A stretch of DNA of 64,000 nt from Lachnospiraceae bacterium (GCA_902363445.1 CABJAB010000007.1:81938-145937), one strand, 5' to 3'. Counted from the stretch's first letter, positions 41,372 through 50,761 are shown. Made by a program: numbers and translations. The notes: generated from the sequence alone by a model not told the origin.

Positions 41372-43462
41372 ATGATTGACGGATATAGACGTAAAGGGAA
41401 AAGGAAGGGGAGAACGGCCGTATTTATGATTCTTCTGCTTTTGACGGAGATTCTCTCCGGATGCGGGCGGACCGCAGGCACTTCTGGCGGTGATGCAACT
41501 GCTGACAGCGCGCAGGAAGGAGACGGAAGCAGTTCAGAGGCAGCGGCGGCGGATGAAAATGCTATACGCGCCGCCATGGCGGAAGCTTATGATGACGAGG
41601 ACCTGGATTCTTCCTGGAGCGATGAGGACCTGACAGCGGCAGTGACCTTAAACGGGAATAGCGCGGATGTGGACGGCGAGGGAGTACAGGTGGACGGAAG
41701 TACAGTGACGATTGTGAAGGGCGGAGTCTATCTGATAAGCGGAACTTTAGACGACGGCCAGCTGGCGGTGGATACGGACAAAAAAACGGATGTGCGGATC
41801 ATACTTAACGGTGTGGAAATCACCTGCGGCGACAGTGCGCCGCTCAATGGCAGACTGGCGGGCAAGATAACGGTCACCCTGGCAGAAGGCACGGAGAATA
41901 TTCTCACCGACGGAAGCTCTTATACATATGACGATCAGGAGAAGGAGGAGCCGAACGCGGCGCTCTTTTGCAAAAATGACCTGGTCATCAACGGAGCTGG
42001 AAGCCTTACAGTAAATGCAAATTTTAATCATGGCATAAACAGCAAAGACAGTCTTGTTCTGATCAGTGGGACCTATGTGATCAACAGCGTCAATGACGCA
42101 ATACGGGGAAAGGATTCTCTGACTGTCGTCGGAGGCAGCTATACGGTCAGCTCCTCATCCGACGGTTTTAAGTCCAGCAACGACACAGACAGCGACAGCG
42201 GATGGATTTATATAATAGACGGGGAATTTCATATCACCGCGGAGGAGGATGGATTCCAGGCGGAAACAATGCTTGTGGCAGACGGAGGTACCTATCAGAT
42301 TGAATGTGGGGGCGGAAGTGAAAACGGGGCTGTCCACACAAGCACTGGAGATATCGGCGGCCAGATGGGGCCCGGAGGGCAGATGCCGGGCGGCTCAGGC
42401 GGCAAGAGGCCAGAGGACGGTGATATGACTTTCCCGGAAGGGGAAAGCATGGAGCTTCCCGACGGAGAAAAGATGCCGGGACCGGGCGGGGAGACGGAGG
42501 CGGCAGAGGACCAACCCGCCGATACGTCTGTCTCGGACAGTGCCAAGGGCCTGAAAGCCGGAAGCAGCCTGGAGATCAACGGAGGAAGCTACACCATTGA
42601 CAGTGCGGATGACGCTTTTCATTCTAATGGGAATCTGACAGTCGCCGGCGGGACTGTTACGATTGCTACAGGAGACGATGGAATGCATGCCGACGGGACG
42701 CTTACGGTCAGCGGAGGCGATATCGTGATCACGGAGTGCTATGAGGGATTGGAAGGAGTGACTGTCATAGTCAGCGGAGGGAATATTGAGCTGACCGCCA
42801 GTGATGACGGAGTAAATGCCGCTGGAGGGAATGACAGCTCCGGAACGGCTGCAGGAGGTTTTGGACGGGACAGTTTTAAAAGCGGAAGCAGTTATCTGAT
42901 ATCTATCACCGGAGGAATACTGAAAGTGAATGCCGGCGGTGACGGACTGGATTCCAACGGCTCCATAGAGATGAGCGGCGGTGAAGTATATGTCAGCGGG
43001 CCGGTCAGTGATGGGGACGGCGCACTGGATTATGATTCTGACTTCCTGATCAGCGGAGGCAAGCTGGCCTTAGCCGGCAGTACCGGCATGCTTCAGACCC
43101 CGGGGACAGAGTCCACCCAGAATACGATCGTGGTGATCTATTCAGAAACTCAGGTCGCTGGAACACGGGCTGCGCTGGCAAACAGTGCCGGAGATGTCCT
43201 GGCGGAGTTTGAACCGGATAAGGATTACGCAAGTATCCAGTTCAGCGCAGAATCCATCACCGAAGGAGAGACGTTTACTTTGTACAGCGGGGATACAAAG
43301 CTATGTGATATTACAGTAAACGGTTCTGTTACCACGGTGGATGACAGTGGGGCTTTAGCGAGCGCCGGAGTTATGGGAGGCATGGGAGGCCGCGGAAACG
43401 GAGGCGGCATGAGAGGCGGAGAAACCGAAAGGCAGCAGAGCAGCCAGAGCACAGAGGAATAG
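41372..43462 (+). CDS. Secreted lipoprotein with carbohydrate-binding (DUF4353-type) domain
   Basis: This 696-residue protein has a lipoprotein signal peptide ending L-S-G-C31. The body consists of repeated short beta-strand units such as GGVYLISGTL, SLVLISGTYVINSVNDAIRGKDSLTV, GGSYTVSSSSDGFKSSND, GGTVTIATGDDGMHADGTLTVSGGDIVI and GEVYVSGPVSDGDGALDYD, which suggests a right-handed beta-helix and matches the clostridial carbohydrate-binding-domain family (DUF4353). A disordered Gly/Pro/Glu insertion with Met-rich GGQMPGG repeats (about 325-390) splits the helix. The C-terminal 50 residues are Gly-Met-rich, ending in Gln/Ser. The ATG has AAGGAGG about seven bases upstream. The ligand is unknown. 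Confidence 0.83.
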   Translation: MIDGYRRKGKRKGRTAVFMILLLLTEILSGCGRTAGTSGGDATADSAQEGDGSSSEAAAADENAIRAAMAEAYDDEDLDSSWSDEDLTAAVTLNGNSADVDGEGVQVDGSTVTIVKGGVYLISGTLDDGQLAVDTDKKTDVRIILNGVEITCGDSAPLNGRLAGKITVTLAEGTENILTDGSSYTYDDQEKEEPNAALFCKNDLVINGAGSLTVNANFNHGINSKDSLVLISGTYVINSVNDAIRGKDSLTVVGGSYTVSSSSDGFKSSNDTDSDSGWIYIIDGEFHITAEEDGFQAETMLVADGGTYQIECGGGSENGAVHTSTGDIGGQMGPGGQMPGGSGGKRPEDGDMTFPEGESMELPDGEKMPGPGGETEAAEDQPADTSVSDSAKGLKAGSSLEINGGSYTIDSADDAFHSNGNLTVAGGTVTIATGDDGMHADGTLTVSGGDIVITECYEGLEGVTVIVSGGNIELTASDDGVNAAGGNDSSGTAAGGFGRDSFKSGSSYLISITGGILKVNAGGDGLDSNGSIEMSGGEVYVSGPVSDGDGALDYDSDFLISGGKLALAGSTGMLQTPGTESTQNTIVVIYSETQVAGTRAALANSAGDVLAEFEPDKDYASIQFSAESITEGETFTLYSGDTKLCDITVNGSVTTVDDSGALASAGVMGGMGGRGNGGGMRGGETERQQSSQSTEE

Positions 43463-43482
43463 TCATGGACGGAGGGACTTTT

Positions 43483-44043
43483 ATGGAGGCGCTATTTCCT
43501 TATAAAGTGATATACAGCAAAAGAAATACGGTCTCACTTCAGGTTACTGCGGATGGAAATGTGATACTTCGGGCGCCGGAGGGCTGCCCGGAGAGTTTCC
43601 TGGAGAGCTTTTTGCAAAAGAAATCCGGATGGGTCCATAAGAAACTGGAGGACCGGGAACGGTACAGAAGACTAGACGACGAACAGGTTCAGCGGTTCTC
43701 AGACGATGAGAAACAAACTATCAGGGAGAAAGCAAAACTTTATTTCCGCAAAAGGACGGAGGAATATGCGGAGATCATGAAGGTCACTTATGGGAGGATC
43801 ACCATCCGGGAGCAGAAGACACGGTGGGGAAGCTGCAGTTTGGCAGGGAACTTGAATTTTAATTGGAGGCTTATGCTGGCGCCGGAGTTCATACGCGAGT
43901 ATGTCATTGTCCATGAATTGGCCCACAGAAAGGAAATGAATCATTCAAGCCGGTTTTACTATGAGGTCTCCAGGATCTTCCCGGATTATAAAATAGCCGT
44001 AAAATGGCTGAAAAAGCATGGACCGGAGCTTTGGATCAGATGA
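43483..44043 (+). CDS. YgjP/DUF45-family zinc metallopeptidase
   Basis: This 186-residue cytoplasmic protein of the M48-like YgjP (WLM/SprT-related) group has the zinc site HELAH (144-148) and a third His at 154 (HRKEMNHS), with the family block TRWGSCSLAGNLNFNWRLMLAP in front. Its function is generally unknown; relatives are linked to protein quality control or sit beside restriction systems. The chosen ATG at 43483 has GGAGGG six bases upstream; an in-frame ATG at 43465 immediately follows the preceding stop but has only a weak site. It probably reads through from the lipoprotein gene, and a strong terminator follows. Confidence 0.9.
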   Translation: MEALFPYKVIYSKRNTVSLQVTADGNVILRAPEGCPESFLESFLQKKSGWVHKKLEDRERYRRLDDEQVQRFSDDEKQTIREKAKLYFRKRTEEYAEIMKVTYGRITIREQKTRWGSCSLAGNLNFNWRLMLAPEFIREYVIVHELAHRKEMNHSSRFYYEVSRIFPDYKIAVKWLKKHGPELWIR

Positions 44044-44055
44044 AAGAAAATAAAC

Positions 44056-44098
44056 AATCCCCGCGGGTTCTGCAGGAAGCAGGATCCGCGGGGATTTT
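44056..44098. terminator. Bidirectional intrinsic terminator
   Basis: AATCCCCGCGG (44056-44066) pairs with CCGCGGGGATT (44086-44096), with an inner CTGC/GCAG stem. TTTT follows on plus; on minus the stem is followed by GTTTATTTTCTTTC. It separates the convergent metallopeptidase and DUF885 genes and lies just beyond the DUF885 stop. Confidence 0.88.
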
Positions 44099-44107
44099 GT
44101 GTCAGGT

Positions 44108-45943
44108 TCAGGACGCCAGCTGATTTTCCATCCACGTTTCCATATAATCGTCTATGGTAGTGAAGGAGCAGGGGCCTATATCCAGCAGGAATTTGTGGAA
44201 TTCCTTGAGGCTGAACTGACTTTCCAGACGAGCCTCCGCTTTTTCTCTCAGGAGAAGGATCTCCAGATATCCCACATAGTATTTCAGATAATAAGCGGGT
44301 TCACTCACAATGGTGTTATAGATGGTTTCCAGGTTACTGGGATCCTGCTTTCCAAAATAGGTCTCGATATATTCTCCGGCCTGTTCCTGATTCCAGCCTT
44401 CATAGTTGATCTTCAGATCCAGCATCGCGTGAACGCCCAGAGAAACGGAAGAGTTAAGAGAATACAGGGTGGCCAAGTCCTCGGATTCGGAAGTCAGCGC
44501 ATCGTTCAGGGCATAGGATTCATGCTCCACATACAGGCCCCATCCCTCGGAATATCCCTGAAAATTCAGGATGTGCCTAAGCGGGTCAGTCAATACGGTG
44601 GAAGCGTATACCGTCTGGTACAGATGGCCGGGATATCCTTCGTGGGCGAGAGTGGAGAAAAGGGAGCCGCCGTTTGTGCTGCTCTTATTGATATAGATGG
44701 TGTTCTCCTTCAGGTCATCGATGGGCGGTATCATATAAAATGCCGGACTCGAGCTCGCTTCCATGGATTCGTGGACATATTTGATCTGATACTGTACATC
44801 GGCCGGCAGGGCGGGATAATCTTCGGAGATCTTTCCCTTCAGAGTGTTCAGGATCTCTTCCGGCGTCCTGTTTTCCTCCGTATAATTTCCGAAGCTCTCC
44901 GACAGCTCAGGGGACTTTGACAGGAGGAGAAACATGGTGGTCATCTGAGTATCCAGACGTTCTTCTATAAGGGACACCAGCTCCTCCGGCGTATGGCCTG
45001 AGCCCACAAGACTCTTTAGAAGATAGCTGTAATATTTCTTGCCCTCGGGATAGTAGCAGATCCCTTGTAAATTGCTTCCAGTGCCTTTTATTTCTTTCAG
45101 GCAGAGGATGATCTTTTCATAGGCAGGAAAGATTTGGGAGCTGACTGTGGCCGCGTTCTGTTCTTTATACTTCGTTTTCTGTGAATCTGACAGACCTTCA
45201 AATGAATCGATGCGGTCATTGAAAGTGGAGATCATCACATTGTCCTCTGTGCTGCCGATAAAATCCTGGCATGCACTTATGACCTCATCGATGGAGGAGG
45301 AAGGCATGACCATGCCTTTTTTAGCCCTTGTCTTTTCGTAGGAGATGACTTCATCCAGATAAGGAGGGATGAGTTCCAGAAGCTTTAGGTAGTCCTCAAT
45401 ATCCCGCTCTGTGCGGAAGGCATATTCTGCCATGACGGTGGGAAGGTTGCCGTGCAGACCCATGATCGGCGTCAGGTAGTCTTCATAATAAGGAAAATTC
45501 TTTCCTTCTATGGAGGTCTTCAGGTAATCCTTCAGCACATCGTAGGTGAGCTGGTCTTCCGCAGGAAGCGCCGCATAGTTGAATGATGTAAGCTCTGACA
45601 GGACAGCCTGCATATCCTGATAGCTCTTTTCAATGGATTCTTTATTCAGAGAGCCGAGTGAGACTTCATAATCCGTGATTCCATAAGCTTTTGGATCAGC
45701 CAGAGTATAGTGCAGATTTACCGTGTCGGAAGCGACAGAATCCAGGAATTGCTGTTTGGTAAAATCCAGGAATTTTTTATGCTCCGACTCGTCATATGTT
45801 TGGGAACCGGAAGAGTCACTGTTTTCAGATGTGTTTTCAGAACTGCTTTGAGTGGTGTTTTTTTCTGCTCCGGACGCGCAGCTGCTCAGCATCAGGACGA
45901 CAGCCAGCAAAAGGGCGAGCAGGCGGGTAAGCCGTTTCTTCAT
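44108..45943 (-). CDS. DUF885-family lipoprotein, putative metallopeptidase
   Basis: This 611-residue secreted lipoprotein has a signal peptide (MKKRLTRLLALLLAVVLML) ending in lipobox S-S-C22, followed by a Ser/Thr/Asn-rich linker (23-52). The rest matches DUF885, an M2/M32-related metallopeptidase-like fold, with the zinc-type motif H-E-G-Y-P-G-H (STLAHEGYPGHLYQ) around residue 435 and the downstream QGYSEGWGLYVEHES block that normally contributes the third ligand. It is likely an extracellular carboxypeptidase or oligopeptidase. A GGGGAGGTAATAT-type site precedes the ATG. It is divergent from metG. Confidence 0.88.
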   Translation of the reverse strand: MKKRLTRLLALLLAVVLMLSSCASGAEKNTTQSSSENTSENSDSSGSQTYDESEHKKFLDFTKQQFLDSVASDTVNLHYTLADPKAYGITDYEVSLGSLNKESIEKSYQDMQAVLSELTSFNYAALPAEDQLTYDVLKDYLKTSIEGKNFPYYEDYLTPIMGLHGNLPTVMAEYAFRTERDIEDYLKLLELIPPYLDEVISYEKTRAKKGMVMPSSSIDEVISACQDFIGSTEDNVMISTFNDRIDSFEGLSDSQKTKYKEQNAATVSSQIFPAYEKIILCLKEIKGTGSNLQGICYYPEGKKYYSYLLKSLVGSGHTPEELVSLIEERLDTQMTTMFLLLSKSPELSESFGNYTEENRTPEEILNTLKGKISEDYPALPADVQYQIKYVHESMEASSSPAFYMIPPIDDLKENTIYINKSSTNGGSLFSTLAHEGYPGHLYQTVYASTVLTDPLRHILNFQGYSEGWGLYVEHESYALNDALTSESEDLATLYSLNSSVSLGVHAMLDLKINYEGWNQEQAGEYIETYFGKQDPSNLETIYNTIVSEPAYYLKYYVGYLEILLLREKAEARLESQFSLKEFHKFLLDIGPCSFTTIDDYMETWMENQLAS

Positions 45944-46054
45944 ATATTACCTCCCCACGGATGTGGTATCTTCTTTAAGATATTCATCTGGTGTCCAAAT
46001 TAGTATTGTACTTTCTAGTATATAGGCTGTGCAGGCAAATGTCCAATTATTCCC

Positions 46055-46083
46055 TTTACTTTGGGATTTAAATATACTATAAT
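46055..46083 (+). promoter_or_regulatory. Promoter of metG
   Basis: A -35 TTTACT (46055-46060) and a consensus -10 TATAAT (46078-46083) are spaced 17 bp apart, leaving a leader of only about 35 bases. This leaves no room for a T-box or S-box riboswitch. Confidence 0.7.
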
Positions 46084-46122
46084 CGAATTTCAGAACAGTT
46101 TTATTTTAATGGAGGGACAAAG

Positions 46123-48078
46123 ATGGCGAAAACACCTTATTATATGACTACGGCCATTGCCTATACCTCGGGCAAGCCGCATATCGGCAATACCTATGAG
46201 ATTGTCCTGGCGGACAGTATCGCCCGGTATAAAAGGGAACAGGGATATGATGTATTTTTCCAGACCGGGACGGACGAGCATGGGCAGAAGATCGAGCTGA
46301 AAGCCCAGGAAGCCGGCATCACTCCGAAGGAATTTGTGGACAATGTGGCCGGCGAGATAAAGAGGATCTGGGATTTGATGGATACCTCCTATGATAAATT
46401 TATCCGTACCACAGACGCGGACCATGAGGCGCAGGTACAGAAAATATTCAGGAAATTATATGAGCAGGGCGATATTTATAAAGGATATTATGAGGGGTTA
46501 TACTGTACTCCCTGTGAATCCTTCTTTACGGAATCTCAGTTGGTGGACGGGAAGTGTCCCGACTGCGGGAGAGAGGTGCAGCCGGCCAAGGAAGAGGCAT
46601 ACTTTTTCAAAATGAGTAAGTATGCTCCCAAGCTGATTGAGTATATCAATGAGCATCCGGAGTTCATCCAGCCGGTTTCCAGGAAAAATGAGATGATGAA
46701 CAACTTCCTGCTTCCGGGGCTCCAGGATCTGTGCGTTTCCAGGACCTCCTTTAAATGGGGCATCCCGGTCGACTTTGACCCGAAGCATGTGATCTACGTA
46801 TGGCTGGATGCGCTGACCAACTATATCACAGGAATTGGCTATGAGTGCGGCGGGACAAGCAGCGGACAGTTTGACAAGTGCTGGCCCGCGAATCTGCACC
46901 TTATCGGAAAGGATATCATCCGGTTCCATACTATCTACTGGCCCATATTCCTGATGGCTTTGGATCTGCCGCTTCCTAAGCAGATATTTGGTCATCCCTG
47001 GCTGCTTCAGGGCGACGGGAAGATGAGCAAGTCAAAAGGCAACGTACTCTATGCCGATGATCTGGTGGATTATTTCGGGGTGGACGCGGTACGCTATTTC
47101 GTGCTCCATGAGATGCCCTTTGACAACGACGGCGTGATTTCCTGGGAGCTGATGGTCGAACGTCTGAATTCCGATCTGGCTAATACACTGGGTAACCTGG
47201 TGAACAGGACGATTTCCATGTCCAATAAATATTTCGGCGGAGTGGTAAAGGATTCCGAAACCTCTGAGCCGGTAGACGGGGAATTAAAAGCGGTAGTTCT
47301 GGAAACGGCGGGAAAAGTAGAAGCGAAGATGAACGAGCTGCGGGTGGCGGATGCCATCAGCGAGATTTTTTCCATGTTCAAACGCTGTAATAAATATATA
47401 GATGAGACTATGCCTTGGGCTTTGGCCAAGGATGAGTCCAAGAAGTCAAGGCTGGAGACTGTGCTCTACAATCTGGTGGAAAGCATATGCATCGGAGCAA
47501 GCCTTTTGGAATCTTTCATGCCTTCCACCTCGAAGAAGATACTGGAGCAGGTGAACGGAAGCAAACGCAGCCTGGAGGATATGAAGAAATTCGGTCGGTA
47601 TCCTTCCGGAAATAAAGTGGTGGAGAAGCCGGAGATACTCTTTGCTCGTCTGGATGTGAACGAGGTACTGGCAGATGTGGCTGAGAGGTTTGGAAAAACC
47701 GCCGGTAAGGAAGAAAAGGACGATGAAGCCGGTATAGATATGGAAGCTAAGCCGGAGGTGACCATTGATGATTTTGGAAAGCTCCAGTTCCAGGTGGGAG
47801 AGATCATTGCCTGCGAAGCGGTGAAAAAATCCAAGAAGCTCCTTTGCTCTCAGGTGAAAGTCGGCAGCCAGGTGCGTCAGATCGTATCCGGTATAAAAGG
47901 TTCTTATACGCCGGAAGAGATGGTGGGCAAAAAGGTCATGGTGGTGACTAATCTGAAGCCGGCGAAGCTGGCAGGCATCCTTTCGGAGGGAATGCTGCTC
48001 TGTGCGGAGGATGCGGAAGGCAATCTGGCACTGATGAGGCCGGAGAAAGACATGCCCTCCGGAGCAGAAATCTGTTAA
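46123..48078 (+). CDS. metG: Methionyl-tRNA synthetase with C-terminal tRNA-binding domain
   Basis: This class I synthetase charges tRNA-Met. At 651 residues it has the HIGH-type HIGN (20-23), KMSKS (about 300-304, DGKMSKSKGN) and a zinc-knuckle insertion with CTPCESFF and CPDCGREV, marking the CxxC pairs of the short Bacillus-type enzyme. Residues about 545-651 form an EMAPII/Trbp111-like OB domain (IDDFGKLQFQVGEIIACEAVKKSKKLL), which improves tRNA binding and dimerisation. AATGGAGGGAC precedes the ATG. A DUF4867 gene, tatD and rsmA follow, an order in which metG-tatD-rsmA neighbourhood is common in Firmicutes. Confidence 0.97.
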   Translation: MAKTPYYMTTAIAYTSGKPHIGNTYEIVLADSIARYKREQGYDVFFQTGTDEHGQKIELKAQEAGITPKEFVDNVAGEIKRIWDLMDTSYDKFIRTTDADHEAQVQKIFRKLYEQGDIYKGYYEGLYCTPCESFFTESQLVDGKCPDCGREVQPAKEEAYFFKMSKYAPKLIEYINEHPEFIQPVSRKNEMMNNFLLPGLQDLCVSRTSFKWGIPVDFDPKHVIYVWLDALTNYITGIGYECGGTSSGQFDKCWPANLHLIGKDIIRFHTIYWPIFLMALDLPLPKQIFGHPWLLQGDGKMSKSKGNVLYADDLVDYFGVDAVRYFVLHEMPFDNDGVISWELMVERLNSDLANTLGNLVNRTISMSNKYFGGVVKDSETSEPVDGELKAVVLETAGKVEAKMNELRVADAISEIFSMFKRCNKYIDETMPWALAKDESKKSRLETVLYNLVESICIGASLLESFMPSTSKKILEQVNGSKRSLEDMKKFGRYPSGNKVVEKPEILFARLDVNEVLADVAERFGKTAGKEEKDDEAGIDMEAKPEVTIDDFGKLQFQVGEIIACEAVKKSKKLLCSQVKVGSQVRQIVSGIKGSYTPEEMVGKKVMVVTNLKPAKLAGILSEGMLLCAEDAEGNLALMRPEKDMPSGAEIC

Positions 48079-48089
48079 AGCGGGATGCC

Positions 48090-48178
48090 ATTGGGTATAC
48101 CCAAGGGCACCCCTTAATACATGCCCTACGGGCGAGCGCACTCCGTGCGTCAAGGTATACTTCGTGCATTAAGGTATA
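48090..48178. repeat. Cluster of short palindromes and direct repeats
   Basis: Between metG and its downstream terminator lie, in order, the palindrome GGGTATACCC (48094-48103), GCCC-TAC-GGGC (about 48123-48133), CGCAC-TCC-GTGCG (about 48137-48149) and two copies of AAGGTATA (about 48152 and 48171) flanking a CTTCGTGCATT unit. No reading frame is present. The closely packed mini-hairpins resemble an interspersed intergenic repeat element, with other copies probably elsewhere in the genome (inference). Confidence 0.5.
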
Positions 48179-48180
48179 TG

Positions 48181-48220
48181 AATGCCGGGCATCACTGGAA
48201 AGAAGAGTGTCCGGTATTTT
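48181..48220 (+). terminator. Probable intrinsic terminator after metG
   Basis: AATGCCGG (48181-48188) pairs with CCGGTATT (48211-48218, one G-U), with an inner TCACT/AGTG stem; a short TTTT follows. Confidence 0.6.
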
Positions 48221-48323
48221 CCGTCCCGGCGGCGGAAGAAAATTGGGGAAAAACGCGCAGGCGTTTCAGGAAGGCGGCAAAACTCCTTCCAGAATAATAA
48301 AATGAGTAAAAGGAGAGGGTAAT

Positions 48324-48938
48324 ATGGAAATCAAAAAAGTAACAGATAAGGGATTTAAAAAGTATGGCGCGATAGTGGAAGGAATGGATTTTTCCGGATT
48401 GGTGGACTGGGCGAAAACGACGCCGGCCCCTGATGAGGTAATTTATGAGCCTTCTGTGAAAGAGGCCGAGGAAATGGAGATTTATGAGACCATCAGCCGT
48501 CAGATCTACGGAGAGATGCCGATTCAGATTGGTTACTGCAACGGAAAGAATCATAAAGCGGATACGATGGAATATCACAGAGGCGAAGAGCTGGATATTG
48601 CGGTGACGGATATGATCGTGGTCGTTGGAAGCCGCGGGGATATGGACACCATGACAACGTTTGACCTGTCCAATGCGGAGGCATTTCTGGTGCCTGCCGG
48701 AACCGCCGTCCTTCTTTACAGCAGCACGCTTCATTATGCGCCCTGCAGCGCCGGAGACGGCGTATTCCAGTGCATCATTGTGCTGCCGGAAGGGACTAAC
48801 GTGCCCAGTGAAAAGAAAAACCAGATGCAGACAGAAGAGGACAAGCTGCTCTGCATGAAAAATAAATGGGTCTTGACCCATCCGGACAGCGGAGAAGATT
48901 TTTATCCGGGTTTAAAGGGAGATATCATCCGGGTATGA
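48324..48938 (+). CDS. DUF4867-family protein, cupin-like
   Basis: This 204-residue soluble protein has the look of a single-domain cupin. The first metal-type motif is in EYHRGEELDIAVTDMIVVVG and the second in STLHYAPCSAGDGVFQCIIVLPEG, which would place His/Glu ligands in a beta-barrel. I recognise it as DUF4867, a family found in gut Clostridia and Enterobacteria, sometimes near sugar-catabolism genes. The substrate is unknown; a sugar-phosphate isomerase or binding role is only conjecture. AAAGGAGAGGG precedes the ATG. The tatD gene follows after 29 bases. Confidence 0.78.
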   Translation: MEIKKVTDKGFKKYGAIVEGMDFSGLVDWAKTTPAPDEVIYEPSVKEAEEMEIYETISRQIYGEMPIQIGYCNGKNHKADTMEYHRGEELDIAVTDMIVVVGSRGDMDTMTTFDLSNAEAFLVPAGTAVLLYSSTLHYAPCSAGDGVFQCIIVLPEGTNVPSEKKNQMQTEEDKLLCMKNKWVLTHPDSGEDFYPGLKGDIIRV

Positions 48939-48967
48939 CGAGGGATGCCGTAGAAATGGAGTGAACC

Positions 48968-49741
48968 ATGATTTTTGACAGCCATGCTCATTACGATGAT
49001 GAGGCTTTTGACGAAGACCGGGATGAGGTACTTGCTTCCCTGAGAGCAGGGGGGATCGGCCGGGTGGTCAACATAGGGGCGAGTCTGGAGACGACGAAGA
49101 AGGCCATAGCGCTTGCGGAGCGGTATCCATTTCTTTTCGCCGCGGCCGGCGTCCATCCCAGTGATACCGGAGAGCTGACAGAGGCCAATTTTTCCTATAT
49201 TGAGGAAGCGCTTCAGACGCCGAAGGTGGTGGCATTGGGAGAGATCGGGCTGGATTACCATTGGGATGAACCGGGGAGGCCGGTACAGAAAAAGTGGTTT
49301 GAACGCCAGCTTCTTCTTGCCCGAGAAAAGAAGATGCCGGTAGTCATCCACAGCAGGGAAGCGGCTCAGGATACCTATGATATCATGAAGGCATCGGGAG
49401 CGGCGCAGATGCAGGGGGTGATTCACTGTTTTTCCTACGGGCCGGAGATGGCCGGAAAATTCCTGGATTGGGGCTATTATTTGGGAATCGGCGGCGTGAT
49501 CACCTTTTCCAACGGAAAAAAGCTGAAAGAGGTGGTGAAGTATATGCCTCTGGACCGTATGCTTTTGGAGACAGACTGTCCGTATCTTTCTCCGGTGCCG
49601 AACCGGGGGAAACGGAACAGCTCGCTAAATCTTCACTTCGTGGTAAAGGCAGTCGCGGAGCTTAAGGGGATTTCGGAAGAGACCGTGGAAAGGGTCACCT
49701 ATGAGAATGCCTGCCGGTTCTACCGCCTGGACACTGAATGA
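48968..49741 (+). CDS. tatD: TatD-family metal-dependent DNase
   Basis: This 257-residue TIM-barrel hydrolase (amidohydrolase superfamily) has the first metal motif H6-x-H8 (FDSHAHYD), the bridging Glu in VALGEIGLDYHWD, His in VIHSREA and VIHCFSYG, and the final Asp in LLETDCPYLSPVPNRGKRN. TatD proteins are 3'-5' exonucleases or endonucleases in DNA repair. The ATG follows GGAGTGAACC. It is immediately upstream of rsmA (16 bases) and probably co-transcribed with it. Confidence 0.95.
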   Translation: MIFDSHAHYDDEAFDEDRDEVLASLRAGGIGRVVNIGASLETTKKAIALAERYPFLFAAAGVHPSDTGELTEANFSYIEEALQTPKVVALGEIGLDYHWDEPGRPVQKKWFERQLLLAREKKMPVVIHSREAAQDTYDIMKASGAAQMQGVIHCFSYGPEMAGKFLDWGYYLGIGGVITFSNGKKLKEVVKYMPLDRMLLETDCPYLSPVPNRGKRNSSLNLHFVVKAVAELKGISEETVERVTYENACRFYRLDTE

Positions 49742-49757
49742 GAAAGGAAAAAATCCC

Positions 49758-50636
49758 ATGGCGAATCTGGGGAATCCCAAGAATACCATAGAAATCATCC
49801 AGAAATACGAGTTTGCCTTTCAAAAAAGGTTTGGGCAAAATTTTCTTATTGACACTCATGTGCTGGATAAGATCATCCGGGCCGCGGGAGTCACGAAAGA
49901 GGATTTTGTGCTGGAGATCGGGCCGGGGATCGGTACCATGACCCAGTACCTGGCGGAGACGGCGAGGGCTGTCTGCGCGGTGGAAATAGACCGGAACCTG
50001 ATACCGATCCTGGAGGAGACTCTGGCCGGCTATGAAAATGTTACGGTCATCAATGAGGATATCCTGAAGGTGGATGTGGCAAAGCTGGCGGAGGAAGAAA
50101 ATGGAGGGCGGCCCATCAAGGTGGTGGCCAATCTGCCTTATTATATCACGACGCCGATTATCATGGGACTGTTCGAGAGCCATGTGCCGGTCGACAACAT
50201 CACGATCATGGTGCAGAAAGAGGTTGCCGATCGGATGCAGACAGGGCCGGGGAGTAAGGATTACGGCGCGCTGTCCTTGGCGGTCCAGTATTACGCGGAG
50301 CCATATATTGTGGCCAACGTACCGCCGAACTGCTTTATGCCCAGGCCAAAGGTAGGGTCGGCGGTCATCCGCCTGACACGCCACCGGGAGCCGGCTGTGC
50401 AGGTGAAGGATGAGAAGCTGTTGTTCCGGCTGATTCGCGCTTCCTTTAACCAGAGGAGAAAAACTCTTCAGAATGGATGGAGTAATTCATCGGAGCTTAT
50501 CTTTTCGAAGGAAGAGATTGCGGGGGTCATAAGGGCCATGGGTCTTTCTCCCACAGTGCGGGGAGAGGCGCTCACGTTGGAGCAGTTTGCCGGGCTCAGC
50601 AATCTTTTATCGGAGCTTGGCGAGGGGAGAAACTGA
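49758..50636 (+). CDS. rsmA: 16S rRNA (adenine1518-N6/adenine1519-N6)-dimethyltransferase
   Basis: This 292-residue methyltransferase (KsgA) dimethylates the two adjacent adenosines in the helix 45 loop of 16S rRNA. Motifs include KRFGQNFLID, the SAM-binding EIGPGIGTMTQYL, the catalytic NLPYYITTPI and the C-terminal domain with FNQRRKTLQN. The ATG at 49758 has AGAAAGGAAA upstream; the frame extends 19 codons into the end of tatD, which I reject. A strong terminator (50657-50687) follows. Confidence 0.96.
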   Translation: MANLGNPKNTIEIIQKYEFAFQKRFGQNFLIDTHVLDKIIRAAGVTKEDFVLEIGPGIGTMTQYLAETARAVCAVEIDRNLIPILEETLAGYENVTVINEDILKVDVAKLAEEENGGRPIKVVANLPYYITTPIIMGLFESHVPVDNITIMVQKEVADRMQTGPGSKDYGALSLAVQYYAEPYIVANVPPNCFMPRPKVGSAVIRLTRHREPAVQVKDEKLLFRLIRASFNQRRKTLQNGWSNSSELIFSKEEIAGVIRAMGLSPTVRGEALTLEQFAGLSNLLSELGEGRN

Positions 50637-50656
50637 ATAAACAGGAATTTGAAGAG

Positions 50657-50687
50657 CCGTGCCGGGGAGAAACCGGTACGGTTTTTT
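50657..50687 (+). terminator. Intrinsic terminator after rsmA
   Basis: CCGTGCCGG (50657-50665) pairs with CCGGTACGG (50673-50681, one G-U) and is followed by six T residues. Confidence 0.93.
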
Positions 50688-50761
50688 AATTTCATGTTTT
50701 TTCTTGAAATAGTCATATCTTCCAGATTTCCCGCATAAAATAGAGAGGAAGGAGTGGTAGT

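Noticed and set aside
46084-46122. Possible riboswitch before metG
   Set aside because: The promoter leaves a leader of about 35 bases with no T-box or S-box sequence.
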